A DNA stretch of 64,000 nt, from the NCBI RefSeq assembly GCF_026625845.1, contig NZ_CP113066.1, positions 1,426,001 through 1,490,000 of the forward strand, written 5' to 3'. Below, piece after piece: positions 1 through 8,509 of the stretch (position 1 is its first letter; each line of letters starts with the position of its first letter). The notes beneath the pieces are model-generated. The model was not told the origin of the DNA and did no database searches. It worked only from the letters and a program-made list of their open reading frames with translations. This DNA is from Agrococcus sp. SL85. GTDB lineage: Bacteria > Actinomycetota > Actinomycetes > Actinomycetales > Microbacteriaceae. The position numbers and the translations under genes were made by a program.

Positions 1-135
1 ACGTGCTGCGAGCCGCGCCTGCGCCGTCGGCGAACGGCCATGCCCGGGCTGTGAGCGCGCAATGGCGCCATGTGTATTGTGTCGAGTCGTGGCCCGCTCG
101 GGCCGGATCCCCTACGAAGAGCAGTGAGCGTGAGC

Positions 136-2871
136 ATGGGCAAGAAGCTCGTGATCGTCGAGTCCCCCGCGAAGGGCAAGACCATCGAGCAGTACCTCGG
201 GGAGGGGTACCAGGTGCTGGCATCGGTCGGACACATCCGCGACCTCGTGAGCCCGCGCGACCTGCCCGCCGACCTCAAGAAGGGCGCCTACGGCAAGTTC
301 GCCGTCGACGTCGAGAACGGCTTCGCCCCGTACTACGTCGTCTCCGACGAGAAGAAGAAGACCGTCACCGAGCTGAAGCGCGCGCTCAAGGACGCCGACG
401 AGCTCATCCTCGCCACAGATGAGGACCGCGAGGGCGAGGCCATCGCGTGGCACCTGCTCGAGGTGCTGAAGCCCAAGGTGCCCGTGCAGCGCATGGTGTT
501 CCACGAGATCACCAAGGACGCCATCGAGCAGGCGAAGGACTCGATGCGCGAGCTCAACATGCCGCTCGTCGACGCGCAGGAGACCCGCCGCATCCTCGAC
601 CGCCTCTACGGCTACGAGGTGAGCCCCGTGCTGTGGCGCAAGGTGCGGCAGGGCCTCAGCGCCGGGCGCGTGCAGTCGCCCACCGCGCGCCTCATCGTCG
701 ACCGCGAGCGTGAGCGCATGGCGTTCGTCTCGGCCGGCTACTGGAGCCTCAGCGCCCAGTTCGAGGCCGAGGGCAGCCGCTTCGGGGCGCGCCTCGTGCG
801 CCTCGACGGCGCCCGCATCGCCACGGGCTCCGACTTCGACGACCGCGGCGAGATCAAGGGCGTCCGCACCGTGCTCGACCAGGCGGGCGCGCAGGCGCTC
901 GCGAGCGAGCTCGAGTCGACCTCGTTCCGCGTCGCCGGCGTCGAGTCGAAGCCGTACCGCCGCCGTCCCTCAGCGCCCTTCACCACCTCCACGCTGCAGC
1001 AGGAGGCGGGCCGCAAGCTCAAGCTCTCGGCGAAGCAGACCATGTCGGTCGCGCAGTCGCTCTACGAGCAGGGCTACATCACCTACATGCGCACCGACTC
1101 GCCCTCGCTCTCGGCGCAGGCGATCCAGGCCGCGCGCAAGCAGGCCACCTCGCTCTACGGCGGCGCATCGATCCCGCAGACCCCGCGCCACTACTCGGGC
1201 AAGTCGAAGTCGGCCCAGGAGGCGCACGAGGCCATCCGCCCCTCGGGCGAGACCTTCCGCACGCCCTCCGAGGTCAAGGGCTCGCTCACGCCCAACGAGC
1301 AGCGCCTCTACGAGCTCATCTGGAAGCGCACGGTCGCGAGCCAGATGATCGACGCCACCGGTCAGACGGCGACGATCACGATCGCCTCCGAGCGCACGAG
1401 CCGCGGCGTCGCCGAGTTCACCGCCTCCGGCACGGTCATCACCGAGCCCGGCTTCCTCCAGGCCTACGAGGAGTCGAAGGAGGACGCGCGCTACGCCGAC
1501 GAGGCGCCCGCCGAGGGCGGCCAGGGCGAGGCGCGCCTGCCCGACGTCGCCGAGGGCGCCCCGGTCGGCCTCGCGGAGCTCGAGCGCAAGGACCACCAGA
1601 CGACGCCGCCGCCGCGCTACACCGAGGCGAGCCTCGTGAAGGCGCTCGAGGAGCTCGAGATCGGCCGACCGTCGACCTACGCCTCGATCATCGACACGAT
1701 CGTGCGCCGCGGCTTCGTCACCGTGCGCGGCGGCGCGCTCGTGCCGGAGTGGATCGCGTTCTCGACGATGAACCTGCTCGAGGAGCACCTGGGCGACTAC
1801 GTCGACTACGACTTCACCGCCGAGATGCTCGCCGACCTCGACCGCATCGCCGACGGCGAGCTCGACCGCCAGGCGTGGCTGCAGGGCTTCTACTACGGCA
1901 AGGGCGACCGCCCCGGCCTGCACGCGACGGTCTCCGAGCTCGGCGAGATCGACGCGCGCGCCGTCAACTCGATCCCCGTCGCCGACGGCATCACGCTGCG
2001 CGTGGGCCAGTACGGCCCCTACCTCGAGGGCACCGGCCCCGACGGCGAGGTCAAGCGCGCCAACATCCCCGAGGACCTCACCCCCGACCAGCTCACGCCC
2101 GAGAAGGCGCAGGAGCTCTTCGAGGCGGAGCCCGTCAAGGACCGCGTGCTCGGCCCGCACCCCGAGACCGGCCTCGACGTGGTCGTGAAGGATGGCCGCT
2201 TCGGGCCCTACATCGAGGAGGCCCTCCCGGTCGAGCTCGACGACGAGGGGAAGCCGGTCGCGCCGAAGAAGGGCAAGGCCGCGCCCAAGCCGCGCCGCGC
2301 GTCGATCTTCAAGTCGATGGAGCCGGAGTCGATCGACCTCGAGACCGCGCTCAAGCTGCTCGCGCTGCCGCGCGTCGTCGGCGTCGACCCGGAGTCGGGC
2401 ATCGAGATCACCGCGCGGCCCGGCCGCTACGGCCCGTTCCTCTCGAAGGGCGACGACACCCGCTCGCTCGACGCGGAGGACCAGATCTTCTCGATCACGG
2501 TCGAGGAGGCGGTGGAGCGGTTCGCCCAGCCGAAGTACGGCGCGCGCCGCCAGGCGAGCGCGCTCAAGGAGTTCGACGCCGACCCCGTGAGCGGCAAGCC
2601 CGTGAAGGTGCGCGACGGCCGCTTCGGGCCCTACGTCACCGACGGCGAGACGAACGCGACCATCCCGCGCGGCGAGGACGTCGAGGCGATCACCTTCGAG
2701 CGCGCGATCGAGCTGCTGCAGATCAAGCGCGAGAAGGGCCCCGCGAAGAAGCCCGCGCGCAAGGCTCCCGCGAAGAAGGCGCCCGCGAAGAAGCCGGCGG
2801 CCAAGAAGGCGCCCGCCAAGAAGCCGGCGGCCACGAAGGCGCCCGCGAAGAAGCCGGCCGCCGACTCGTGA
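136..2871 (+). CDS. topA: DNA topoisomerase I (type IA)
   Basis: Relaxes negative supercoils by passing one strand through a transient break in the other. The 911-aa protein opens with the Toprim fold (VIVESPAKGKTI near residue 6, then the acidic ATDEDREGEAI motif near residue 95). The catalytic tyrosine is Y317 in YITYMRTDS. Zinc ribbons of the E. coli type are absent. Instead there are about four C-terminal GRFGPY-type repeats, as in other actinobacterial enzymes. The last 50 residues are a Lys/Ala/Pro tail of KKAPAKKPAA type, probably DNA-binding. The ATG at 136 is chosen because MGKKLVIVES is the family start; an in-frame GTG lies 6 nt upstream. The stop overlaps tmk by 4 nt, so the two are translationally coupled. 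Confidence 0.97.
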   Translation: MGKKLVIVESPAKGKTIEQYLGEGYQVLASVGHIRDLVSPRDLPADLKKGAYGKFAVDVENGFAPYYVVSDEKKKTVTELKRALKDADELILATDEDREGEAIAWHLLEVLKPKVPVQRMVFHEITKDAIEQAKDSMRELNMPLVDAQETRRILDRLYGYEVSPVLWRKVRQGLSAGRVQSPTARLIVDRERERMAFVSAGYWSLSAQFEAEGSRFGARLVRLDGARIATGSDFDDRGEIKGVRTVLDQAGAQALASELESTSFRVAGVESKPYRRRPSAPFTTSTLQQEAGRKLKLSAKQTMSVAQSLYEQGYITYMRTDSPSLSAQAIQAARKQATSLYGGASIPQTPRHYSGKSKSAQEAHEAIRPSGETFRTPSEVKGSLTPNEQRLYELIWKRTVASQMIDATGQTATITIASERTSRGVAEFTASGTVITEPGFLQAYEESKEDARYADEAPAEGGQGEARLPDVAEGAPVGLAELERKDHQTTPPPRYTEASLVKALEELEIGRPSTYASIIDTIVRRGFVTVRGGALVPEWIAFSTMNLLEEHLGDYVDYDFTAEMLADLDRIADGELDRQAWLQGFYYGKGDRPGLHATVSELGEIDARAVNSIPVADGITLRVGQYGPYLEGTGPDGEVKRANIPEDLTPDQLTPEKAQELFEAEPVKDRVLGPHPETGLDVVVKDGRFGPYIEEALPVELDDEGKPVAPKKGKAAPKPRRASIFKSMEPESIDLETALKLLALPRVVGVDPESGIEITARPGRYGPFLSKGDDTRSLDAEDQIFSITVEEAVERFAQPKYGARRQASALKEFDADPVSGKPVKVRDGRFGPYVTDGETNATIPRGEDVEAITFERAIELLQIKREKGPAKKPARKAPAKKAPAKKPAAKKAPAKKPAATKAPAKKPAADS

Positions 2872-3512
2872 GCGGCTCCGGCTCCGGCGCCTTCATCACC
2901 CTCGAGGGCGGCGACGGCTCCGGCAAGTCGACGCAGGCGGCGCTGCTGCAGGCCTGGCTCGAGGCGGAGGGCCGCACGGTCGTGCGCACGCGCGAGCCCG
3001 GCGGCACGACCCTGGGCGTCGAGATCCGCCGGCTCGTGCAGCACACGGAGGGGCACGTGGCGCCGCGCGCCGAGGCGCTGCTCTACGCCGCCGACCGCGC
3101 GCACCACGTCGCGACGCTCGTGCGCCCCGCGCTCGAGCGCGGCGAGGTGGTGCTGCAGGACCGCTACCTCGACTCCTCCGTGGCCTACCAGGGGGCCGGG
3201 CGCGAGCTGGAGCCGGGCGAGGTCCGCGAGCTGTCGCTGTGGGCCGCCGACGGCCTGCTGCCCGACCTCACGATCCTGCTCGACCTCGACCCGGCCGCCG
3301 GCCGCGAGCGCATGGCGGGCCGCGCCGACGCCGTCTACGACCGCCTCGAGGAGGCGGGGGAGGCGTTCGCCGACCGCGTGCGCGCCGCGTACCTCGCGCT
3401 CGCCGAGGCCGAGCCCGAGCGCTTCGTCGTCGTCGACGCCTCGGGCGAGCCGGAGGCCGTGCACGCGCGCGTGGTGTCGGCCGTGCGTGCGATGCTCGAC
3501 GCGCGCGGCTGA
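2868..3512 (+). CDS. tmk: Thymidylate kinase
   Basis: Phosphorylates dTMP to dTDP in dTTP synthesis. The 214-aa protein has the P-loop GGDGSGKST near residue 14, the TREPGGT motif and the DRYLDSSVAYQG motif that binds the nucleotide. The GTG start at 2868 overlaps the topA stop (GTGA). The start is supported by the short distance to the P-loop. The holB gene follows after 31 nt in the same orientation, so topA-tmk-holB is probably one transcription unit. Confidence 0.96.
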   Translation: MSGSGSGAFITLEGGDGSGKSTQAALLQAWLEAEGRTVVRTREPGGTTLGVEIRRLVQHTEGHVAPRAEALLYAADRAHHVATLVRPALERGEVVLQDRYLDSSVAYQGAGRELEPGEVRELSLWAADGLLPDLTILLDLDPAAGRERMAGRADAVYDRLEEAGEAFADRVRAAYLALAEAEPERFVVVDASGEPEAVHARVVSAVRAMLDARG

Positions 3513-3543
3513 CGCGCGGGACGGGAACGGGCGAGCGGGGCGC

Positions 3544-4689
3544 ATGGGCGGCTGGAGCGAGATCGTCGGCCAGGGCGAGGCCGTGGCGCAGCTGCGCCGC
3601 GCCGCCGCCGACGAGCCGGGCGCCATGACCCACGCCTGGCTGCTCACGGGCCCGCCGGGATCCGGGCGCTCGAACCTGGCCTACGCCTTCGCGGCCGCGC
3701 TGCTCTCCGGCCCCGCCGGCATCGAGCCGGAGGTCGAGACGCTCGTCGAGGCGCGCACGCACCCCGACCTCGTCACGCTCGCGACCGAGGGGGTCCTCAT
3801 CACGATCGCGCAGGCGCGCGCCGTCGTGCAGCGCGCAGCGCTCGCGCCCTCCACGGCCAGGCACCGAGTCATCGTCGTCGAGGACGCCGACCGGATGGCG
3901 GAGCGCACCTCGAACGCGCTCCTCAAGGCGCTCGAGGAGCCGCCGCCCGAGACCGTGTGGATCCTCTGCGCGCCCTCCGAGGCCGACCTGCTGCCCACCA
4001 TCCGCTCGCGCGTGCGCACGGTCACCCTCCAGGTGCCCGCGCCCGAGGCGGTCGCGCGGCTGCTCGTCGAGCGCGACGGCGTCGACCCGGCGCTCGCCGA
4101 GCGCGCCGCGCGCGAGGCGCAGAGCCACATCGGCATGGCGCGCAGGCTCGCGACGAGCGAGGAGGCGCGCACCCGCCGCGAGGAGACGCTGCAGATCGCG
4201 ATGCGCGTCTCGACCGCGTCGTCGGCGGTGCTCGCCGCCGCGCGCTACGTCGAGATCGCGACCGCCGACGCCGACGCGCTCTCCGCCGAGCGCGACGAGG
4301 CCGAGCGCGCGCAGGCGCTCCACCAGCTCGGCATCGAGCCGGGCGGCACCGTGCCGCCGCAGCTGCGGCGCCAGCTGAAGGAGCTCGAGGACGCGCAGAG
4401 GGCTCGCGCGAAGCGCGGCATGCGCGACGGCGTCGACCGCATCCTCGTCGACCTGCTCTCGCTCTACCGCGACATCCTCGTCACGCAGCTGGGCGCCGGG
4501 CGCGAGCTCGTCAACGAGGCGATGCGGCCGACCGTGCAGGCGGCGGCCGACTACCTGCGCCGCGCCGACGTCATCGAGGTGCTCGACGCCCTCCGGCTCG
4601 CGCGCGAGCGCATCGAGGGCAACGTGCCGCCCCTGCTCGCCCTCGAGGCGATGCTCGTGCGCGCCGCCCGTGCGGCGCAGCGCCGCTGA
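3544..4689 (+). CDS. holB: DNA polymerase III subunit delta'
   Basis: Clamp-loader AAA+ subunit of the replicative polymerase, 381 aa. The degenerate Walker A (LLTGPPGSGRSNLAYAF), the VIVVEDADRM Walker B region and the LLKALEEPPPETVWILCAP/RSRVRT sensor motifs are clear. The four-cysteine zinc module usually found between Walker A and THPDL is missing: the stretch SGPAGIEPEVETLVEARTHPDL has no cysteine. From memory, Microbacteriaceae orthologues are similar, so this is noted rather than treated as damage. The ATG at 3544 follows a GC-rich leader with weak GGCGCATG spacing. Confidence 0.93.
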   Translation: MGGWSEIVGQGEAVAQLRRAAADEPGAMTHAWLLTGPPGSGRSNLAYAFAAALLSGPAGIEPEVETLVEARTHPDLVTLATEGVLITIAQARAVVQRAALAPSTARHRVIVVEDADRMAERTSNALLKALEEPPPETVWILCAPSEADLLPTIRSRVRTVTLQVPAPEAVARLLVERDGVDPALAERAAREAQSHIGMARRLATSEEARTRREETLQIAMRVSTASSAVLAAARYVEIATADADALSAERDEAERAQALHQLGIEPGGTVPPQLRRQLKELEDAQRARAKRGMRDGVDRILVDLLSLYRDILVTQLGAGRELVNEAMRPTVQAAADYLRRADVIEVLDALRLARERIEGNVPPLLALEAMLVRAARAAQRR

Positions 4690-4737
4690 GCGCGGCGTCC
4701 TCGGGCCGCGTCCCCGCGCATCCATAGGCCGCGGGCG

Positions 4738-4743
4738 TAGCGT
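4738..4743 (+). promoter_or_regulatory. -10 box TAGCGT of a leaderless gene
   Basis: TAGCGT lies 7 nt before the ATG at 4751, so transcription should start at or next to the start codon. The same geometry recurs at many genes in this window. Confidence 0.55.
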
Positions 4744-4750
4744 GGTCGTC

Positions 4751-6325
4751 ATGCATCGCCCCCGCCGCGGCACGGCCGCCCTCGCCGTCCTCGCCGCGTC
4801 CGCGATCGCCCTCACCGGCTGCATCCCGCTGCCGCCCGCGCTGCCCACCGCGCCCGCGGCAACGTCCTCGACCGACCCGGGCCAGCCGCCGTGGGAGCCG
4901 ACGGGCGAGCAGGTCGCGCCCGGCCTCGAGCAGTACTACGGGCAGGACGTCGACTGGACGGACTGCGGCGCCAACTGGTGCGGCACGATCACGGCGCCGA
5001 TGGACTGGTTCGGGCAGGGCGAGGAGACGATCGAGCTCGCCGTCACCGTCGCGCCCGCGACGGGCGAGCGCGAGGGCGCGATCCTCTACAACCCGGGCGG
5101 CCCCGGCGCCTCCGGCGTCGAGTACGTGCAGCAGTACGCCGACTACCTCATCCGGCCGGAGGTGCGCGAGCACTACGACCTCGTGGGCTTCGACCCCCGA
5201 GGCGTCGGGCAGTCGACGCCCATCTCCTGCTACGACGACCCGAAGGAGCTCTACGACTGGCTCTGGGAGATCCCGGAGGGCCCCGCGCCCGAGCCGCTCA
5301 GCGACGAGGACCTCGAGCAGCAGCTCGCGTCGGCCCAGTGGTTCGCCGACTCGTGCCTCGAGCACACGGGCGACTACTTGCAGCACATCGGCACCGAGCA
5401 GGTCGCGAGCGACATGGACCTCATGCGCGCGCTGCTCGGCGAGGACCGCCTCGACTACCTGGGGGTCTCGTACGGCACGCTCATCGGCTCGACCTACGCC
5501 GACCTCTTCCCCGAGAACGTCGGCCGGATGGTGCTCGACGCGGCGGTCGCGCCGGACTCCACCGACTTCGACGGCACGCTCTACCAGGCTGCCGGCTTCG
5601 AGCTCGCCTACGGCAACTTCGCGGCCGACTGCCTGCAGCAGGCCGACTGTCCGTTCGAGGCCGACACCGAGGAGGGCGTCCTGGCCGAGACGCGAGCCCT
5701 GATCGACGACCTCGACGCGAGCCCCATCCCCGTCGCCGACGGGCGCGAGCTCGGCTCGAGCGCCTTCTTCGTGGCGATCGCCGCGAACCTCTACGCCGAC
5801 TTCCAGTGGCAGGCGCTGCGGGCGATCATCGGCGACGTGCTCGAGGGGTCCGGCGAGAGCGCGTTCCAGGCCGCCGACGAGTACTACGGCGTGAACCCCG
5901 ACGGCAGCTTCGCCGACAACTCGCTCGAGGCGCTCATCGCGGTCAACTGCCTCGACTACCCGGCGGTGACCGACTGGGACGAGGTCCGCGCGAACGCCGA
6001 GCGGATCCTCGCCGCGGCGCCGACCCTCGGCCCCGACTTCATCGGCCTCGGCTCGTGCGCCGCCTGGCCCTTCGAGGCCACGCGCGAGCCGCACGAGATC
6101 ACCGCGCCCGGCGCGGAGCCGATCATCGTGATCGGCGGCCGCAACGACCCCGCGACGCCGTACCAGCAGGCCGTCGACCTCGCCGACATGCTCGAGTCGG
6201 GCGTGCTGATCTCGGTCGACGCCGAGGGCCACGGGCAGTACGGCCAGGGCGACGCGTGCGTCGACGAGCCCGTGGACGAGTACTTCCTCACCGGTGTCGC
6301 GCCGATGGGCCCGATCGACTGCTAA
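4751..6325 (+). CDS. Secreted alpha/beta-hydrolase lipoprotein, tripeptidyl aminopeptidase-like
   Basis: 524-aa exported lipoprotein: a basic N-terminus, a hydrophobic segment and the lipobox ALTGC, with the lipidated Cys near residue 24. A Pro/Ala/Ser linker precedes the catalytic domain. The hydrolase shows NPGGPGASG (oxyanion region), DPRGVGQS, the nucleophile elbow GVSYGT, the acid region IGGRNDPATP and the histidine in AEGHGQYGQGD. The C-terminal cysteines (VNCLDY, LGSCAAWP) are typical of the actinomycete SlpD/TAP group, which releases N-terminal peptides from proteins outside the cell. It has its own leaderless promoter and stands alone between holB and the tRNA gene. The exact substrate is unknown. 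Confidence 0.88.
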   Translation: MHRPRRGTAALAVLAASAIALTGCIPLPPALPTAPAATSSTDPGQPPWEPTGEQVAPGLEQYYGQDVDWTDCGANWCGTITAPMDWFGQGEETIELAVTVAPATGEREGAILYNPGGPGASGVEYVQQYADYLIRPEVREHYDLVGFDPRGVGQSTPISCYDDPKELYDWLWEIPEGPAPEPLSDEDLEQQLASAQWFADSCLEHTGDYLQHIGTEQVASDMDLMRALLGEDRLDYLGVSYGTLIGSTYADLFPENVGRMVLDAAVAPDSTDFDGTLYQAAGFELAYGNFAADCLQQADCPFEADTEEGVLAETRALIDDLDASPIPVADGRELGSSAFFVAIAANLYADFQWQALRAIIGDVLEGSGESAFQAADEYYGVNPDGSFADNSLEALIAVNCLDYPAVTDWDEVRANAERILAAAPTLGPDFIGLGSCAAWPFEATREPHEITAPGAEPIIVIGGRNDPATPYQQAVDLADMLESGVLISVDAEGHGQYGQGDACVDEPVDEYFLTGVAPMGPIDC

Positions 6326-6402
6326 GCGGCGCGCCGGCCCTGTGCCGTCGGGTCGTCGGCGGCGTCCAGATGCGCTAGGATCGTTGTTCGTGCCCACGGC
6401 AC

Positions 6403-6478
6403 GCCGCCTTAGCTCAGTCGGCAGAGCGATTCACTCGTAATGAATAGGTCGGGAGTTCGATTCTCCCAGGCGGCACCA
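6403..6478 (+). tRNA. tRNA-Thr (anticodon CGT)
   Basis: A 76-nt cloverleaf with encoded CCA. The acceptor stem GCCGCCT pairs with AGGCGGC at 6468-6474. The anticodon stem ATTCA/TGAAT encloses CTCGTAA, with CGT at 6436-6438 reading ACG. The T-arm is GGGAGTTCGATTCTCCC. A TAGGAT -10 box lies at 6376-6381. From 6431 on, the gene is also the phage attachment site, so the 3' 48 nt are supplied by the integrated element. Confidence 0.97.
6431..6478. repeat. attL core (48 bp, 3' end of tRNA-Thr)
   Basis: Identical over 48 bp to 43886-43933. It begins in the anticodon stem and ends at CCA. Sequence diverges immediately outside at both ends (t/a before, g/c after). It restores a full tRNA. Confidence 0.96.
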
Positions 6479-6483
6479 GCACC

Positions 6484-6538
6484 CGAAACGGCCCCTGACC
6501 GGGACTTCTTCAAGAAGACCAGGTCAGGGGCCGTTTCG
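6484..6538. terminator. Phage-borne terminator after tRNA-Thr and integrase
   Basis: Perfect 17-bp arms (6484-6500 and 6522-6538) around a 21-nt loop that itself holds CTTCTT/AAGAAG. It sits between the rightward tRNA and the leftward integrase and can serve both strands. Confidence 0.8.
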
Positions 6539-6554
6539 TCGTTCCAGGGGCGGT

Positions 6555-6575
6555 GGCACCCTATCCGGCACCCTA
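6555..6575 (+). repeat. Candidate integrase arm-type sites (left)
   Basis: Two copies of GGCACCCTA at 6555-6563 and 6567-6575, 12 bp apart and overlapping the integrase stop codon. A matching pair with the same 12-bp period lies at the right end (43763-43783). Confidence 0.6.
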
Positions 6576-7703
6576 CGAGCCGAGCAGCGCGTCCATCTGC
6601 CCCGCAAGCGCCTTCTCGGCGTCCTCGAGCGGGTGGATGTAGGTGCGCATCGTGAACGCGGGATCGGTGTGGCCGAGGTTCTTGGCGACGACGGCGACGT
6701 CCTGCCCTGACTGCTTGAGCTGCAGCGTCGCCGCGGTGTGGCGCGCCTGGTACCGCTTGACGTAGGGGAGGCCCGCGACATCGAGGAGCCGCCGCCACGC
6801 CTTCGTGTCCACGCCGTCGCCGATGGGCGTGCCCTTGACGGACGAGAAGACGAGGTCGTGCTCCCAGCCCTTCCAGTCGGAGTCGAGGCGCTCGAGCAGC
6901 TGCCGTGCACGGTGCTCGCGCATGGCCTCGATCACGCGGCCGGAGGCGCGGATCGTGCGGTGGCCGGCGTGCGTCTTCGGGAACGGCTGCAGCGCGAACC
7001 CTCCGCCCTTCACGGCGCGCATCTGCTGCTTGACGGTGACGAGGCCGGCGTCGAGGTCGACGGCGTCCCAGGTGAGGCCGAGCGCCTCGGAGGGGCGGAT
7101 GCCGAGCATGAGGGCGACCAGCCAGCGCGCCTCCATGCGGGACCCGCGGGCGGCCTCGAGGATCGCGCGCGTGTCCGCGACCGAGTAGGAGGTCGTCTGC
7201 GGCTTCGCGGCCTTCGGGAGGTCGACGAGCGCGGCGGCGTTGCGGACGATGTGGCCGCGCTTCTCCGCGACCTTGAGCGCGCCGCTGAGGGTGGAGTGGT
7301 AGCGGCGCACCGTCGCGGCGCTGAGGGGCTTGGCGCCGCGCTCGGTCGGGTTGAGCATCGCGTCGATCCACTGCTCGACGTGCTCGGGGCGGAGCTCGGC
7401 GAGGGGGATGCGGCCGAGGGCCGGCGCGAGGACGGAGCGCACGATGAGCGTCTGCGTGTCGCGGTAGCGGGGCGCCCAGTGGAGGCCCGTGGTGAGCCAG
7501 TGCTCGAGCCAGGCGTCGACGGTGTACTTCGCGTTGACGTCGAGGCCGGCGTCGCGGAGGGCGATGAGCGCCTTGCGCTTCACGTTGGCGGCGTTCTTCG
7601 TGACGGCGGAGAAGTAGCGGCGCTGCCCGTGGACGGTGATGTAGCCGCGCCATCGGTCGCCGGACTTCACGATCGAGCCGTCGCCCTTGATGTTCCTAGC
7701 CAC
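6573..7703 (-). CDS. int: Tyrosine site-specific integrase
   Basis: Recombines the phage attachment site with the tRNA-Thr gene. 376 aa: an N-terminal AP2-like arm-binding region (GSIVKSGDRWRGYITVHGQ), a SAM-like core-binding domain (YTVDAWLEHWLTTGL...), then the catalytic domain. Visible catalytic residues are R203 (GIRPSEALGLTW), R321 in YQARHTAAT where the usual His of HxxR is Tyr318, the LGHTDP histidine, and nucleophile Y355 in MRTYIHP. The GTG at 7703 overlaps the stop of the upstream protease gene and is preferred to longer starts, which would run through that gene. It appears to be co-transcribed with the repressor. Confidence 0.95.
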   Translation of the reverse strand: MARNIKGDGSIVKSGDRWRGYITVHGQRRYFSAVTKNAANVKRKALIALRDAGLDVNAKYTVDAWLEHWLTTGLHWAPRYRDTQTLIVRSVLAPALGRIPLAELRPEHVEQWIDAMLNPTERGAKPLSAATVRRYHSTLSGALKVAEKRGHIVRNAAALVDLPKAAKPQTTSYSVADTRAILEAARGSRMEARWLVALMLGIRPSEALGLTWDAVDLDAGLVTVKQQMRAVKGGGFALQPFPKTHAGHRTIRASGRVIEAMREHRARQLLERLDSDWKGWEHDLVFSSVKGTPIGDGVDTKAWRRLLDVAGLPYVKRYQARHTAATLQLKQSGQDVAVVAKNLGHTDPAFTMRTYIHPLEDAEKALAGQMDALLGS

Positions 7704-8178
7704 TGAGCCCCCTGGCGATCGCGTTGGTGAATCGGCCGCGCGCCTGCCGGCCGTAGGTGCGGCGCCCGAGGCGCTGCATGCAGTGCGTCCGGTAGTGGAC
7801 GACGAGGTCCTCGGTGACCTCAAGCGCGTCGGCGAGGTCGTGCACGGAGTGCGAGTGGCGTTCGGCTTCGGCGTAGGCGGTGGCGTCGATGAGCAGCTGC
7901 GCCGCCCAGGTGTCCGCCTCGCGCTCGTTGCGGTCGTTGCCGCACTCGTGGCCGTGGACGACGTGGCCGAGCTCGTGGGCGATGACGGCGCGCTCCTCGA
8001 CGGGCGTGAGGCCGAAGGTGAAGTAGACGCGCGCCTCGGTCGGCTCGTAGTAGCCGAGCACGCCGTCCTCGAGGTGCGCGAGGTGGAGCGTGACGTCGTG
8101 CTGCGAGGCGATCACGGCCAGGTCACTCAGCGTGGGGCTGGTCGGCCTTCCGCCGTCCGCGCTTCGCTGCCAGTCCAT
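7696..8178 (-). CDS. ImmA/IrrE-family metallo-endopeptidase
   Basis: 160-aa zinc protease with the HELGH motif (H68, E69, H72) in VIAHELGHVVHGHE and a downstream NEREADTWAAQLL helix that should supply the third ligand. By analogy with ICEBs1 ImmA, it should cleave the neighbouring repressor after a signal and so trigger induction. It overlaps the repressor gene by 56 nt and the integrase by 8 nt, so all three are one operon. The ATG at 8178 has GAAGAG upstream; an in-frame ATG at 8226 would add 16 residues. Confidence 0.88.
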   Translation of the reverse strand: MDWQRSADGGRPTSPTLSDLAVIASQHDVTLHLAHLEDGVLGYYEPTEARVYFTFGLTPVEERAVIAHELGHVVHGHECGNDRNEREADTWAAQLLIDATAYAEAERHSHSVHDLADALEVTEDLVVHYRTHCMQRLGRRTYGRQARGRFTNAIARGLSG

Positions 8179-8509
8179 ATGCGCTCTTCGTCCCCTCGTC
8201 TCGACCATGCACCGCAGTAGCGACATCCGTTCCGTTTCCGCTGACGCTAGGTGCGGCCTCCGACAACGGCTTCCGCGGGACGCCGTGGAGCAGCGATGCC
8301 GGGTCGATTTCGAGGGCGTGGCCGATCGCGTCTAGGTCGGCCAGCGATAGCGGGGACTCGCAGCGCAGCCGGATCGAGACGTAGTTCTGCGAGCGGCCGA
8401 TCATGCGGGCGAGTTCGCGGTCGCTGATTCCGCGGTTGTCGAGCACTCGCGCGATCGCGCGCGCGATGTCGCACGCCCACTCGGTCATCGGGGCTGGGGT
8501 CCTTGCCAT
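8123..8509 (-). CDS. Phage repressor, helix-turn-helix (ImmR-like)
   Basis: 128-aa protein with an N-terminal XRE-type HTH (GISDRELARMIGRSQNYVSIRL) and a charged, flexible C-terminal half that could be the ImmA cleavage region. It should bind the operators at 8529-8622 and hold the lysogenic state. The ATG at 8509 is chosen because TACTCT (-10, minus strand of 8517-8522) lies 7 nt before it, as for other leaderless genes here. In-frame ATGs at 8530 and 8488 are alternatives. Confidence 0.88.
   Translation of the reverse strand: MARTPAPMTEWACDIARAIARVLDNRGISDRELARMIGRSQNYVSIRLRCESPLSLADLDAIGHALEIDPASLLHGVPRKPLSEAAPSVSGNGTDVATAVHGRDEGTKSAYGLAAKRGRRKADQPHAE

Noticed and set aside
1749..2867. 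Long ORF in another frame inside topA that runs into tmk
   Set aside because: Shadow of the high-GC topA frame; the real tmk starts at GTG 2868.
3544..4689. Damaged holB because the zinc-module cysteines are absent
   Set aside because: The AAA+ motifs are intact and, from memory, related Microbacteriaceae proteins look the same, so this is a lineage trait.
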